Part shown: positions 30,055 to 39,174 of the stretch, piece after piece | How positions within the stretch are numbered: the first letter of the stretch is position 1 | Layout: each line of letters starts with the position of its first letter | Source: Afipia sp. 1NLS2 | GTDB lineage: Bacteria > Pseudomonadota > Alphaproteobacteria > Rhizobiales > Xanthobacteraceae | NCBI RefSeq assembly: GCF_000178995.1 | Contig: NZ_ADVZ01000001.1 | Location: forward strand, 1,522,001-1,586,000 | DNA length: 64,000 nucleotides | Reading direction: 5' to 3' | Notes under the pieces: model-generated | What the model was told of the DNA's origin: nothing | The model's database searches: none | The model's input: only the letters and a program-made list of their open reading frames with translations | Made by a program: the position numbers and the translations under genes

Positions 30055-30546
30055 ATGCCGGTCTACACAGTTCACGCCCCGAAAAGCCTCGGCAACGATG
30101 TCCGTGCCGCGCCGGAAAAGGTCGTGTTCGTGCGCGACGGCTTTCACGTCTGGGCTTTCCTGCTCGGTTTCATCTGGCTGATCTATCGCAGGCTGTGGCT
30201 GGTGCTGCTCGGCTACATCGTGGTGCAGATCGCGGCCGAGATCATGCTGCGTCTCGCGCATGCTTCCAGCTTCGCGCATTTCGTGGTGATGCTGGTGATC
30301 GCGCTGTTCCTGGGCAGCGAAGCAGGCTCGCTGCGCCGCTGGACGCTGTCGCGCCGCAAGTGGCAGCAGATCGGTCTTGTCGCGGCGGATGACGAGGAAG
30401 CCGCCGAGCGGCGGTTCTTCGAGCAAATTTCGCAGGATGGCTTTGCCTATCCCGCAAAGACATCCTCCGCCGTCCCGATGCCACGCTCGTCCATCGTCGC
30501 GCAGGACGCGGCGGGATTCTTTCCGATGCCGGATGGTTCACGGTGA
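30055..30546 (+). CDS. DUF2628 membrane protein in the his operon
   Basis: The 163-residue protein starts [10 protein letters not shown], and has [21 protein letters not shown], typical of DUF2628, with two to three TM helices. A cytoplasmic tail follows with [11 protein letters not shown] strong GGAGAGG precedes its ATG at 30055. It sits between hisB and hisH and overlaps hisH by GTGA, so it is co-translated with histidine genes. No role in histidine synthesis is established; its presence is a recurrent feature of the group as far as I recall. Confidence 0.85.
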   Translation: MPVYTVHAPKSLGNDVRAAPEKVVFVRDGFHVWAFLLGFIWLIYRRLWLVLLGYIVVQIAAEIMLRLAHASSFAHFVVMLVIALFLGSEAGSLRRWTLSRRKWQQIGLVAADDEEAAERRFFEQISQDGFAYPAKTSSAVPMPRSSIVAQDAAGFFPMPDGSR

Positions 30547-31193
30547 GCGTCGCTCTGATCGATTACGGTTCCGGCAACCTGCACTCGGCGGCGAAGGCTT
30601 TCGAGCGGGCCGCGCGTGCGCTTGAATTGCCGGAGAAGGTCGTCGTCACCCGCGATCCGGAAACGGTCTATCGTGCGGATCGTATTGTTCTCCCCGGCGT
30701 TGGTGCTTTCGCCGATTGCCGCAAGGGGCTCGATGCGCTCGATGGTATGGTCGATGCGATGACGGAAGCGGTGCGCAGCAAGGCGCGGCCGTTCTTCGGT
30801 ATCTGCGTCGGCATGCAGTTGATGGCGACACAGGGCAAGGAGCATGTCACCACGCCGGGCCTCGACTGGATTTCCGGCGATGTCGAAAAAATCGCGCCAC
30901 GGGATGAGAACCTGAAGATCCCGCACATGGGCTGGAACACGCTCGACCTTATCCGCGAACACCCGGTGATGGAAAACTTGCCGCTCGGCGACAAAGGCCG
31001 CCACGCCTATTTCGTGCACTCCTATCACCTCAACGCCACGAGCGAGGGCGATGTGATCGCGCGCGCCGATTACGGCGGGCCGCTCACCGCGATCGTCGCC
31101 AAGGACACCATGTTCGGCACGCAGTTTCATCCCGAGAAGAGCCAGCGATTCGGGCTCGCTCTGATCGCCAATTTTCTGAAGTGGAAGCCGTGA
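30543..31193 (+). CDS. hisH: Imidazole glycerol phosphate synthase glutaminase subunit
   Basis: HisH is the class I glutamine amidotransferase that supplies ammonia to HisF. The 216-residue protein has the nucleophile Cys88 in [18 protein letters not shown], and the His-Glu pair in [13 protein letters not shown]. The GTG start overlaps the stop of the DUF2628 gene, and its stop overlaps the hisA GTG. Confidence 0.97.
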   Translation: MSVALIDYGSGNLHSAAKAFERAARALELPEKVVVTRDPETVYRADRIVLPGVGAFADCRKGLDALDGMVDAMTEAVRSKARPFFGICVGMQLMATQGKEHVTTPGLDWISGDVEKIAPRDENLKIPHMGWNTLDLIREHPVMENLPLGDKGRHAYFVHSYHLNATSEGDVIARADYGGPLTAIVAKDTMFGTQFHPEKSQRFGLALIANFLKWKP

Positions 31194-31927
31194 TCCTTTT
31201 TCCCGCCATCGATCTGAAGAACGGCCAGTGCGTGCGCCTGCAGCAGGGCGACATGGCGCGCGCCACCGTGTTCAACCTCGATCCGGCCGCGCAGGCGGCG
31301 ACGTTCGAGCGGCAGGGTTTCGCGTATCTGCATATCGTCGATCTCGACGGCGCGTTCGCGGGCAAGCCGCAGAACGCTCAGGCGGTCGAGGCGATCCTGA
31401 AGGTCGTGAAAATGCCGGTGCAGCTTGGCGGGGGCATTCGCGACATGGCGACTCTTGAGGCCTGGCTCGGCAAGGGTATCGCGCGCGTGATCATCGGTAC
31501 CGCGGCGGTGCGTGATCCTTCCTTTGTGAAGGAAGCTGCGAAAAAATATCCCGGCCGCGTCGCGGTCGGGCTCGACGCGCGCGATGGCAAGGTCGCGGTG
31601 GAGGGTTGGGCGGAAACCTCGACCGTCACCGCGCTCGAGATCGCGCAGCGGTTCGAGGATGCGGGCGTTGCCGCGATCATCTTCACCGACATTGCGCGCG
31701 ATGGCCTGCTCAAGGGCCTCAACCTCGATGCGACGATTGCGCTCGCGGAAGCCATTTCAATTCCGGTGATTGCCTCCGGCGGTCTCGCTTCGATTGATGA
31801 CGTGAAGGCTTTGCTCACGCTGCGCGCCAAAAAGCTCGAAGGCGCGATTTCCGGTCGTGCGCTTTATGACGGGCGGATCGATCCGGCGGAGGCGTTGGCG
31901 TTGATCGCGGCAGCAAAGGCGGCCTAG
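31190..31927 (+). CDS. hisA: ProFAR isomerase HisA
   Basis: HisA is the (beta/alpha)8 isomerase of the fourth histidine step. The 245-residue form starts [17 protein letters not shown] with the first catalytic Asp (Asp8); the second is in [24 protein letters not shown] and [13 protein letters not shown] bind the second phosphate. I chose GTG 31190, which overlaps the hisH stop in a GTGA arrangement and gives the usual N-terminus; another in-frame GTG at 31181 would add three residues. Confidence 0.96.
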   Translation: MILFPAIDLKNGQCVRLQQGDMARATVFNLDPAAQAATFERQGFAYLHIVDLDGAFAGKPQNAQAVEAILKVVKMPVQLGGGIRDMATLEAWLGKGIARVIIGTAAVRDPSFVKEAAKKYPGRVAVGLDARDGKVAVEGWAETSTVTALEIAQRFEDAGVAAIIFTDIARDGLLKGLNLDATIALAEAISIPVIASGGLASIDDVKALLTLRAKKLEGAISGRALYDGRIDPAEALALIAAAKAA

Positions 31928-32704
31928 ATGTTCAAGGCCCGCGTCATTCCCTGTCTCGACGTCAAGGACGGCCGTGTCGTCAAGGGCGTCAACTTCGTCG
32001 ATCTGCGCGACGCCGGCGATCCGGTGGAAGCGGCGATCGCCTATGACGCGGCGGGTGCGGACGAGCTTTGCTTTCTCGACATTACCGCGACGCATGAGAA
32101 CCGTGGCACAATTCTCGACGTCGTGAAGCGCACGGCGGAAGCCTGCTTCATGCCGGTGACCGTCGGCGGCGGCGTGCGCACGGTGGATGACATCCGTACG
32201 CTGCTCAATCACGGCGCCGATAAAGTGTCGATCAATTCCGCCGCCGTCAGCCGTCGCGAATTCGTAAAAGAGGCGGCGGAGAAGTTCGGCAATCAATGTA
32301 TCGTGGTCGCCATCGACGCCAAGCGCGTGCCGCGCGCGGGCAATTCCGACCGCTGGGAAATCTTCACCCATGGCGGGCGCAAGGCGACCGGCATCGACGC
32401 CATCGAATACGCGCAGGAAGTGGTTTCGCTTGGTGCTGGCGAAATCCTGCTGACCTCGATGGACCGCGATGGCACGCGGCAGGGCTTCGATATTCCGCTG
32501 ACACGGCAGATCGCCGACAGCATTTCCGTGCCGGTGATTGCCTCGGGCGGCGTCGGCAATCTCGATCATCTGGTGGAAGGCGTCCGCTCGGGTCACGCCA
32601 CCGCCGTGCTCGCCGCTTCGATTTTCCATTTTGGTGAGTTCACCATCCGGCAGGCCAAGGAGCACATGGCTCGCGCCGGGCTGCCGATGCGGCTTGACCC
32701 ATGA
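31928..32704 (+). CDS. hisF: Imidazole glycerol phosphate synthase cyclase subunit
   Basis: HisF cyclises PRFAR with ammonia from HisH to give IGP and AICAR. The 258-residue barrel has Asp11 in [18 protein letters not shown] and the second catalytic Asp in [11 protein letters not shown], plus [15 protein letters not shown] and [13 protein letters not shown]. It begins directly at the base after the hisA stop. An 87-bp spacer separates it from hisE. Confidence 0.98.
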   Translation: MFKARVIPCLDVKDGRVVKGVNFVDLRDAGDPVEAAIAYDAAGADELCFLDITATHENRGTILDVVKRTAEACFMPVTVGGGVRTVDDIRTLLNHGADKVSINSAAVSRREFVKEAAEKFGNQCIVVAIDAKRVPRAGNSDRWEIFTHGGRKATGIDAIEYAQEVVSLGAGEILLTSMDRDGTRQGFDIPLTRQIADSISVPVIASGGVGNLDHLVEGVRSGHATAVLAASIFHFGEFTIRQAKEHMARAGLPMRLDP

Positions 32705-32791
32705 GCGCCGTCGGGTCTTTGCTAGGATGGCAGACGGTAAAATGAGATTGGCTGGCCGGTCGGACACCGGGAAAGCCCCAGGGATAATGCG

Positions 32792-33124
32792 ATGAGCGGT
32801 TTCACCATTCACGATCTGGCTGGCGTCATTGATGCCCGCGCCGCCTCCAGCGGAGACGTGTCCTATACGCGCAAGCTCTTGGACAAGGGGCCCGAGCACT
32901 GCGCCAAGAAGCTCGGCGAGGAGGCGATCGAGGTGGTGATCGCGTCGGTCGAGAGTGGCGGTACGCGCGAACATATCGTGGCGGAGAGCGCCGATCTGCT
33001 TTTCCATCTTCTGGTGCTGCTGAAGTCGCGCGGCATCGCGCTGTCCGAAGTCGAGGCTGAGCTTGCCCGCCGCACACAGATGTCGGGGCTGGAAGAAAAG
33101 GCGTCGCGCAAGCCGGACCGATAA
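32792..33124 (+). CDS. hisE: Phosphoribosyl-ATP pyrophosphatase
   Basis: HisE removes pyrophosphate from PR-ATP in the second histidine step. The 110-residue all-alpha protein shows SYTRKLLDKG, KKLGEEAIEVVIA and ESADLLFHLLVLL, carrying the MazG-like EExxE...ExxD metal-binding pattern. It stands alone, not fused to HisI. The spacer before it and the later coaA gene suggest the his transcript ends near here. Confidence 0.95.
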   Translation: MSGFTIHDLAGVIDARAASSGDVSYTRKLLDKGPEHCAKKLGEEAIEVVIASVESGGTREHIVAESADLLFHLLVLLKSRGIALSEVEAELARRTQMSGLEEKASRKPDR

Positions 33125-33206
33125 GGCTGAGTGAAGCGCGCCAAACTTGTTTGCGTATCCGTCGCGGCTCGCCGTTCCGGAATGAGAGAGAAAAGAGACC
33201 GGGGCC

Positions 33207-34163
33207 ATGACGACGGGGGCCGAACTACAGAAATACGATCCTTATCGGTCGTTCACGCGCGCGCAATGGGCGAAACTGCGTGACGATACGCCGATGACGT
33301 TGAAGGCGGCGGAGATCGAGCGGATGCACTCGATGCTCGACCGCCTCGACATCAAGGAGGTCGAGGAAATCTACCTGCCGCTGTCGCGGCTGTTGTCCTA
33401 TTACGTCAGCTCGGCCCAGCGGCTATTTGAATCCGAACGCCGCTTCCTGCGCATCCGCGATCGCAAGATGCCCTACATTATCGGCGTTGCGGGCTCGGTT
33501 GCGGTCGGCAAGTCCACCACCTCACGTGTGCTGCAGGCGCTGCTGGCGCGCTGGTCGCCGAAGCCGAAGGTCGATCTCATCACCACCGACGGCTTCCTTC
33601 ATTCCAACGCGTATCTTGAGCGCGAAGGCTTGATGGACAAGAAGGGCTTTCCCGAAAGCTACAATCTCGGCGCACTGCTGGCGTTTTTGTCCGACATCAA
33701 GGCCGGCCGCCCCAACGTGCGCGCGCCGGTCTATTCGCATCTGACTTATGACATCGTGCCGAACAAGACCGTCGAGATCGACCAGCCGGATATCCTGATC
33801 GTCGAGGGACTGAACGTGCTGCAGACCGGCCGGCTGCCCGCGGACGGCCAAGCGATTCCGTTCGTGTCCGACTTCTTCGACTTCTCGGTGTTTATCGATG
33901 CCGACGAGGACATGCTGCGCGAGTGGTACGTCACGCGCTTCCTGAGGTTGCGCGACACCGCGTTCAACGATCCGCGATCCTATTTCCACCGCTACGCGGG
34001 ACTGAACGACGAGGAGGCGCGCAAGAAGGCGCTCTCGATCTGGAATACGATCAACCGCGTCAACCTGCATGAAAACGTGTTGCCGACACGGCCGCGCGCG
34101 ACGCTGATCCTCAAGAAGGGCAGCGATCATGTGGTGGAGAAAGTCTCGCTGCGGCGGCTTTAA
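33207..34163 (+). CDS. coaA: Pantothenate kinase, type I
   Basis: CoaA phosphorylates pantothenate, the first committed step of coenzyme A synthesis, and is normally feedback-inhibited by CoA. The 318-residue protein has the P-loop [17 protein letters not shown] (about residues 94-110), [15 protein letters not shown] and the C-terminal [23 protein letters not shown]. It is convergent with the OlsB-like gene; only three bases separate the stops and no hairpin is visible. Confidence 0.97.
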   Translation: MTTGAELQKYDPYRSFTRAQWAKLRDDTPMTLKAAEIERMHSMLDRLDIKEVEEIYLPLSRLLSYYVSSAQRLFESERRFLRIRDRKMPYIIGVAGSVAVGKSTTSRVLQALLARWSPKPKVDLITTDGFLHSNAYLEREGLMDKKGFPESYNLGALLAFLSDIKAGRPNVRAPVYSHLTYDIVPNKTVEIDQPDILIVEGLNVLQTGRLPADGQAIPFVSDFFDFSVFIDADEDMLREWYVTRFLRLRDTAFNDPRSYFHRYAGLNDEEARKKALSIWNTINRVNLHENVLPTRPRATLILKKGSDHVVEKVSLRRL

Positions 34164-34166
34164 GCC

Positions 34167-35129
34167 TCAGGCCGCGTGACGGCTCGCATCCATGCCGAAA
34201 TGGCCGATGTAGCGCGAGGCGATCGCGGCGACCGGCATCACCACCAGCACGTCAGTGGTGCCGAACTGATGATCGATCACGGCGCCGTCGCCGATAAAGG
34301 CGCCGAGCCGCAGATAGCCCTTGATGAGCGGCGGCAGTTCGCGCAACGCCGCCTTGGCGTCGATCGCATCCTTCGCCATCCGGTTCATCGCGACATAGCG
34401 CGAAGCATGCGCCCGCGCGCGCCATTCCTCGGGTGCTGCCGCATGGTGATGCAGGAACGACAGCGGCAGCGCCAGACGGTTCGGATCGGTGCCGGGCAGG
34501 CTCGCGCAGCCGATCATCACATCCATGCGGTGGCGGCGGACATAGGTCCAGATGCCGTGCCACAACAATTCCACCGTGCGCTTGGTGCGATAGGGCGGCA
34601 GCACGCAGGAGCGGCCGAGTTCAAGAAAGCGCAGCCCCGCATGGCGTTCCATCAAAGCGGAGATGTCGAATTCCTCGTCGGTGTAGAAGCCGCCATGGGG
34701 CCGCGCGATCTCCTGGCGCAGTAGGCGATAGGTGCCGACCACCTGCTGTTTACCGCGCCGCGTCAGCGGCGCGTCGTGATCGATAACAAGGACATGGTCG
34801 CAGATCTTGTCGAACATATCCTTGTCACGTCGGGCCAGCAGCGTCGGTGCATCCGCGATCGCGGTGCCGTCCCGGTAGAAAACCTTGTAGCGCAGTTTCT
34901 GTGCGCGCTTGATGTCGTCCCGCGATGTGGCGAGCCGGACCTCAAGCGAGCCGAGGCGCCCGAGCGTATCGAAGTGTGGTGCCGCGAAATCGGGGCGGAG
35001 GATGTCGATGCTGCGGCGGGCGGGTTTCAGCCAGTTCGCAGCGGCTAGCGCCGCAGTGCGCGCGAGTTCAGGCTTGAGCCAGTTTTGCACCGCGCCGGGT
35101 ATCAACCCGGCATCATTGTCGCCACGCAT
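34167..35129 (-). CDS. OlsB-like GNAT N-acyltransferase
   Basis: The 320-residue protein matches the COG3176 acyltransferases: LRYKVFYRDGTAI, DHVLVIDHD, VGTYRLLRQE, FLELGRSCVLPPYRTKRTVELLWHGIWTYV. In Sinorhizobium the related OlsB adds a 3-hydroxy fatty acyl group to ornithine in the first step of ornithine-lipid synthesis. No olsA is next to it, so the product is inferred from family only. The long N-terminal extension before the conserved domain (about 50 residues) is of unknown role. Confidence 0.8.
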   Translation of the reverse strand: MRGDNDAGLIPGAVQNWLKPELARTAALAAANWLKPARRSIDILRPDFAAPHFDTLGRLGSLEVRLATSRDDIKRAQKLRYKVFYRDGTAIADAPTLLARRDKDMFDKICDHVLVIDHDAPLTRRGKQQVVGTYRLLRQEIARPHGGFYTDEEFDISALMERHAGLRFLELGRSCVLPPYRTKRTVELLWHGIWTYVRRHRMDVMIGCASLPGTDPNRLALPLSFLHHHAAAPEEWRARAHASRYVAMNRMAKDAIDAKAALRELPPLIKGYLRLGAFIGDGAVIDHQFGTTDVLVVMPVAAIASRYIGHFGMDASRHAA

Positions 35130-35249
35130 CCTTCTTCCCCGCGACGCTTCGAATCGGTCAGAAGCGGTTTCGCGGCGGATTAAGCACGCCTAGCCCAATG
35201 GTTTTATGACAGCGGCGGGCAAGTCCGCATGCGACGTTTCGATGACGTT

Positions 35250-37487
35250 TCAGGCCGCGAGATGTGCGGGTGATATATCGCTTAGTGCCTGCGCAAGTTT
35301 CTCGCGATCCAGCGGCTTGACGAGGAAGCCGTCCATTCCCGCCTCGAAGCAGGCATAGCGATCCTCGACCAGCGTGTTGGCGGTCAGAGCCAGGACTTTC
35401 GTGCGCGACAGGCCGCGCTCTGATTCGCGGGCGCGGATCATCCGCGTCGCCGTGATGCCGCTCATCTCGGGCATCTGCACGTCCATCAGCACGACGTCGT
35501 AACGCGCGCCCGCCGTCTCCGCCGCGATCCAGGATTCCAGCGCCTCGCGGCCGTTAATGCAGATCACCGGCTGATGACCGAGCTTGGTCAGCAGCGAGCG
35601 CATCAGCAGCGCGTTGATCTCGTTGTCCTCGGCGACGAGAATCGAAAGTTTCTTGGCCGCGGCAGGCGTGCGAGTCACGTCGGAATCGTCCGGCAGCTCC
35701 GGCGCAAGCGGTGCTTCCGGCAAGAGCCGCGCCGCCAGCGAGGCCGCGCGCACCGGCTTGACGAGATAGCCTGTGAAGGCCGCCATTTCGGCGGGCCGCA
35801 GATCGTGGCGCTCCGCGGGCGTGAACATCGCAAGGCGGTGCGTGGCGTGGGGGATCGCGCGTTCGCCGAAAGCCTGCACGGCGTCTGCGCCCAAGGCATG
35901 ATCGATGATCACGGCGTGCCAGGCGCGCTCGGGCAGCAGCGCTTCGGCGACGGTGAGATCGGATGTTTCGCAGGTCTGTGCGCCCCAGCGCCCGAGCCGC
36001 CGCGTCACCAGCGATGCGCCGATTGTCTGCGGCATCACCACCATCACCGCCTTGCCGGTGAGGTCCGGCGTGCGCCATGTGGTTATCGCCGAGGTGTCGG
36101 AAGCCTGCAATGGAATCGAGACCTCGAATGTCGTACCTTCGCCGGGCACGCTTTCCAGCGCAATGCGGCCGCCCATCCGGCGCACGATGCGTTCGCTGAT
36201 GGCGAGGCCGAGCCCCGAGCCGCCATATTGGCGGGCGATGTGTTCGTCGGCCTGCTCGAATTCGCGGAAAATCCGTTGCTGCGCATCCGGCGCGATGCCG
36301 ATGCCGGTATCGCGCACCATGAAGCTGATTTCGTTCGGCCAGATTCCCGGTTCGACGATCAAGGCGACCCCGCCGCGCGAGGTGAACTTCACGGCGTTGC
36401 TGGCGAGGTTCAGCAGCACCTGCCGCAGCCGCGCTGCATCACCCGCCACTTCGAGCGGCAGGCGTTCGTCGATATAGCAGGCAATCTCGATCTGCCGTGC
36501 CTGTGCGCGCGGCGCCAGCAATTCGGTGATCTCCTCGATCATGCCGGCGAGATGGAAGGGGCGATGTTCGAGATTGATCTTGCCCGCCTCGATCTTGGAG
36601 AAATCCAGTAGCTCCTCGACGAGCGACATCAGCGCTTCACCAGAGGTCTTCACCGCCTTGGCGTAGGCGGCCTGCTCGGGGTTGAGCGGGGTGTCGAGCA
36701 GCAAGGTGCTCATGCCGAGAATGCCGTTGAGCGGCGTGCGGATTTCGTGCGAGGCGACCGCGAGGAATTTCGACTTGGCGCGGTTGGCCGAGACCGCATG
36801 ATCGCGGGCAAGGCCGAGTGCGTGCTCACTCTCGGTGCGGTCGGTGACGTCGCGGCCGACGCACTGGAATTCCGCGGGCTCGTTGGCATGAGGGCGGACG
36901 AGAGTCTCGCGCCAGGCGATCCAGCGCGGGCCGAACGCGGTCTGCGCTTTCTGGTCGTGGATGCGGGTGCCGCCCGACTCGGTGGCGTCGTCGCCCTGTT
37001 CGATCACTGGCAGAAGATAGGGGGTGCCGATCAACTCCGCGCGCGGCTTGCCGGCATAGTCGCAGAAGGTATCGTTGACGAAAGTGAGACGCTGGCTCGC
37101 GTCGCGCAGCACGACAAGATCGCTTTGCGATTCGAACAGGCTGCGTGCGCGCTCTTCGGCTTCCTTCAGTTCCCAGTTGCGGTCGATCAGCGCTTCGTTG
37201 TGAAGCGCGACTTTGCGCATGCTCTTCTTCAGCCAGCGCATCCGCATGCTCAAGGTGGCGAGCGCGAGGCAGGCGAGCGCGAACAGAAAACTGATGCCGA
37301 CAGCGAACGTCTGTGGGTCGTAATTCGCCGATGGCGAGAGGCTGCCGCGCACGAAGCCGTAACCGCCGCCGAAAGTCGCAGAGAAGATCAGGAATGAGCG
37401 GATGGCGCTCACGATCCGGCGGTGGCGGCGGGAAAACCGGCGCAGCCGCGCTTTCAAACGCTTCATCCCGCCCATCGCAGTGTTCAT
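35250..37487 (-). CDS. Hybrid sensor histidine kinase with PAS and two receiver domains
   Basis: The 745-residue protein has two TM segments (about residues 29-47 and 62-80), a PAS domain (RSLFESQSDLVVLRD...) and HisKA with the phospho-acceptor His in VASHEIRTPLNGILGM. HATPase_c follows (NLASNAVKF; DTGIGIAPD; GSGLGLAIS). The first receiver is degenerate, since the beta-1 acidic pair is replaced (MVVMPQTIG). The second is canonical: LVAEDNEINALLM, VLMDVQMPEMSG and LVKPL. The partner HPt and regulator are not nearby. The ligand is unknown. Confidence 0.92.
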   Translation of the reverse strand: MNTAMGGMKRLKARLRRFSRRHRRIVSAIRSFLIFSATFGGGYGFVRGSLSPSANYDPQTFAVGISFLFALACLALATLSMRMRWLKKSMRKVALHNEALIDRNWELKEAEERARSLFESQSDLVVLRDASQRLTFVNDTFCDYAGKPRAELIGTPYLLPVIEQGDDATESGGTRIHDQKAQTAFGPRWIAWRETLVRPHANEPAEFQCVGRDVTDRTESEHALGLARDHAVSANRAKSKFLAVASHEIRTPLNGILGMSTLLLDTPLNPEQAAYAKAVKTSGEALMSLVEELLDFSKIEAGKINLEHRPFHLAGMIEEITELLAPRAQARQIEIACYIDERLPLEVAGDAARLRQVLLNLASNAVKFTSRGGVALIVEPGIWPNEISFMVRDTGIGIAPDAQQRIFREFEQADEHIARQYGGSGLGLAISERIVRRMGGRIALESVPGEGTTFEVSIPLQASDTSAITTWRTPDLTGKAVMVVMPQTIGASLVTRRLGRWGAQTCETSDLTVAEALLPERAWHAVIIDHALGADAVQAFGERAIPHATHRLAMFTPAERHDLRPAEMAAFTGYLVKPVRAASLAARLLPEAPLAPELPDDSDVTRTPAAAKKLSILVAEDNEINALLMRSLLTKLGHQPVICINGREALESWIAAETAGARYDVVLMDVQMPEMSGITATRMIRARESERGLSRTKVLALTANTLVEDRYACFEAGMDGFLVKPLDREKLAQALSDISPAHLAA

Positions 37488-37605
37488 GGCAGCATCCCCG
37501 TTTTGTCACCCCGATCACCCGGTGAAAGACTGCCGCTCCTCTCTTGCGAATGGCTTGAGGCGGCAGACTCCCGCTACGCGAGATGAGAAGATGGCTAATG
37601 AAGTC

Positions 37606-38085
37606 TTAAAGCTGGGACAGGACCAGCTTGCCGGGGCGCGGCGCGGCTCCGACCAGAAGAGCGGCGGCATCACGGACCGAGATCTTGGCCGAGTTCACGT
37701 AGAGGCGATAATCGCCGGGCTGTTCCGACAGATAGATGACCGGATCGGATGATTTTTCATGGGCTGCGATGGTGACGTAACGCGTCGCCGCCGTGATCGG
37801 GCAGCCCTTCCGTGTTGGTGCGGCATCATCGGAGGCGTCGACATCGTCGGCCACCGTGAAATCCGCAAGCTCGGGGCGGTCGACAAGCTGCACGCGCACG
37901 GTGGCGCGGCTTGCATCGTCGGTGAAGGAGACATGCTGCGGTGACTGCCATGGCCCGGTGGCGAGCTGCACGGAGGAACGGCCGAGCGCGATACAGGGCT
38001 GCGAGGCGGAGGTGAACTGCCCGCCAGCCAGAATGCCGACGGCAAGAAGGGGAATGGCTGACGCCAGCATCCGGAAGTGCAACAT
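37606..38085 (-). CDS. Exported hypothetical protein
   Basis: The protein has a Sec signal peptide (MLHFRMLASAIPLLAVGILAGGQFTSASQ, cleavage near TSA-SQ) and about 130 mature residues with two Cys (QPCIALG, KGCPITAA) that may form a disulfide. I recognise no domain. The ATG at 38085 is preferred over an upstream TTG at 38097. It is followed on the same strand by the hybrid kinase across the stop/start spacer of about 120 bp, but no functional link is shown. Confidence 0.72.
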   Translation of the reverse strand: MLHFRMLASAIPLLAVGILAGGQFTSASQPCIALGRSSVQLATGPWQSPQHVSFTDDASRATVRVQLVDRPELADFTVADDVDASDDAAPTRKGCPITAATRYVTIAAHEKSSDPVIYLSEQPGDYRLYVNSAKISVRDAAALLVGAAPRPGKLVLSQL

Positions 38086-38170
38086 GACGCTACTCAACGC
38101 TTACAAAACAACAGGCCGGACTGCGGCCATGGTTGGCAAACTGTAAAGAGCGATCGTTACTTTCGCGTTA

Positions 38171-39079
38171 TCAGGCGGCGCGCTGCAGATCTTCGGCCAG
38201 CATGCGGTACGACAACGCTTCGGCGAGATGCACGCGGCCGATTTTGTCCGCGCCGTCGAGGTCGGCGAGCGTGCGCGCCACCCGCAGCACGCGATGATAG
38301 CCGCGCGCGGACAACCGCATGCTGTCGGCGGCTTCGCGCAGCAGCGTGCTACCCTGTGTATCGAGCGTCGCGATCTCCTCCAGCACGGACGCGGGCGCTT
38401 CCGAATTGGTGCGGATGTGCGGCAGGCCGAGCGCCGCATAGCGCTTGAGTTGAATGTCGCGCGCGGCGGCGACGCGGGCCGCGACCTCGCGCGATCCCTC
38501 CGCAGGCGGCGGCAAAATCAGATCGGCGGCGGTCACCGCAGGCACTTCGATGCGCAGATCGATGCGGTCGAGCAGCGGCCCCGACAGACGTGCCTGATAA
38601 TCGGCGCTGCAACGGTCGACGCGCCCGCGCTTGCAGGAATAACCCGGCTCATAGGCATGGCCGCAGCGGCACGGATTCATTGCCGCCACCAGCATGAAGC
38701 GGGCGGGATAGGTCAGGCGATGATTGGCGCGCGACACCGAGACTTCGCCGTTTTCCAGCGGCTGACGCAGCGAGTCGAGCACGCGCGCGTCGAATTCCGG
38801 CAACTCGTCGAGAAACAGCACGCCGTGATGGGCGAGCGAAATCTCGCCGGGCTTCGCGCGCATGCCGCCGCCGGTGAGGGCTGCCATGCTCGCGGAGTGA
38901 TGCGGCGTGCGAAATGGCCGTTTTGAGGTCAGCGCGCCGCCGTTGATCTGTCCGGCGACGGAAGCGATCATCGAAATTTCCAGAAGCTCGGATGGCGACA
39001 GCGGCGGCAGGATCGAGGGCAGACGCGCGGCGAGCATCGACTTGCCCGCACCGGCGGCGCCGATCATCAGCAGGTGATG
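38171..39079 (-). pseudogene. comM: comM 3' fragment (YifB family Mg-chelatase-like ATPase), interrupted by the island
   Basis: Reading leftward the frame gives HHLLMIGAAGAGKSMLAARLPS (Walker A GAAGAGKS), RPFRTPHHSASMAAL, HHGVLFLDELPEF (Walker B), the zinc-finger-like MNPCRCGH, and a C-terminal ...LSYRMLAEDLQRAA. A full ComM has about 510 residues and the first 200 or so are missing. The homology stops at 39079, at the GG-HH of the usual GGHHLLMIG stretch, where island sequence begins. A stop codon lies 30 bp further up the frame. ComM is a hexameric helicase that aids branch migration in natural transformation; this copy should be dead. Confidence 0.93.
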
Positions 39080-39086
39080 GACAAAT
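39074..39086. other. Predicted left attachment junction
   Basis: The comM-like sequence GTGATG (39074-39079, the His-His codons on the minus strand) passes into GACAAAT of the element. Where a Gly codon would be expected in comM, a Val codon stands. The exact core shared by both ends needs the right junction. Confidence 0.5.
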
Positions 39087-39120
39087 AATCCGAGAGTTAT
39101 TGGGCATCATATCAATATAT

Positions 39121-39139
39121 GTTGGATGATTAATCCAAC
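39121..39139. repeat. Inverted repeat upstream of the serine recombinase
   Basis: GTTGGAT and ATCCAAC form a perfect 7-bp inverted repeat around GATTA, 36-54 bp before the recombinase ATG. It could be an operator or part of the attachment region. Confidence 0.5.
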
Positions 39140-39174
39140 TTTATAACGTGGAAACAATCGCTTATAATAATACA

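Noticed and set aside
31757-33208. 483-codon minus-strand frame opposite hisF and hisE
   Set aside because: Antisense to conserved histidine genes and without domain signatures.
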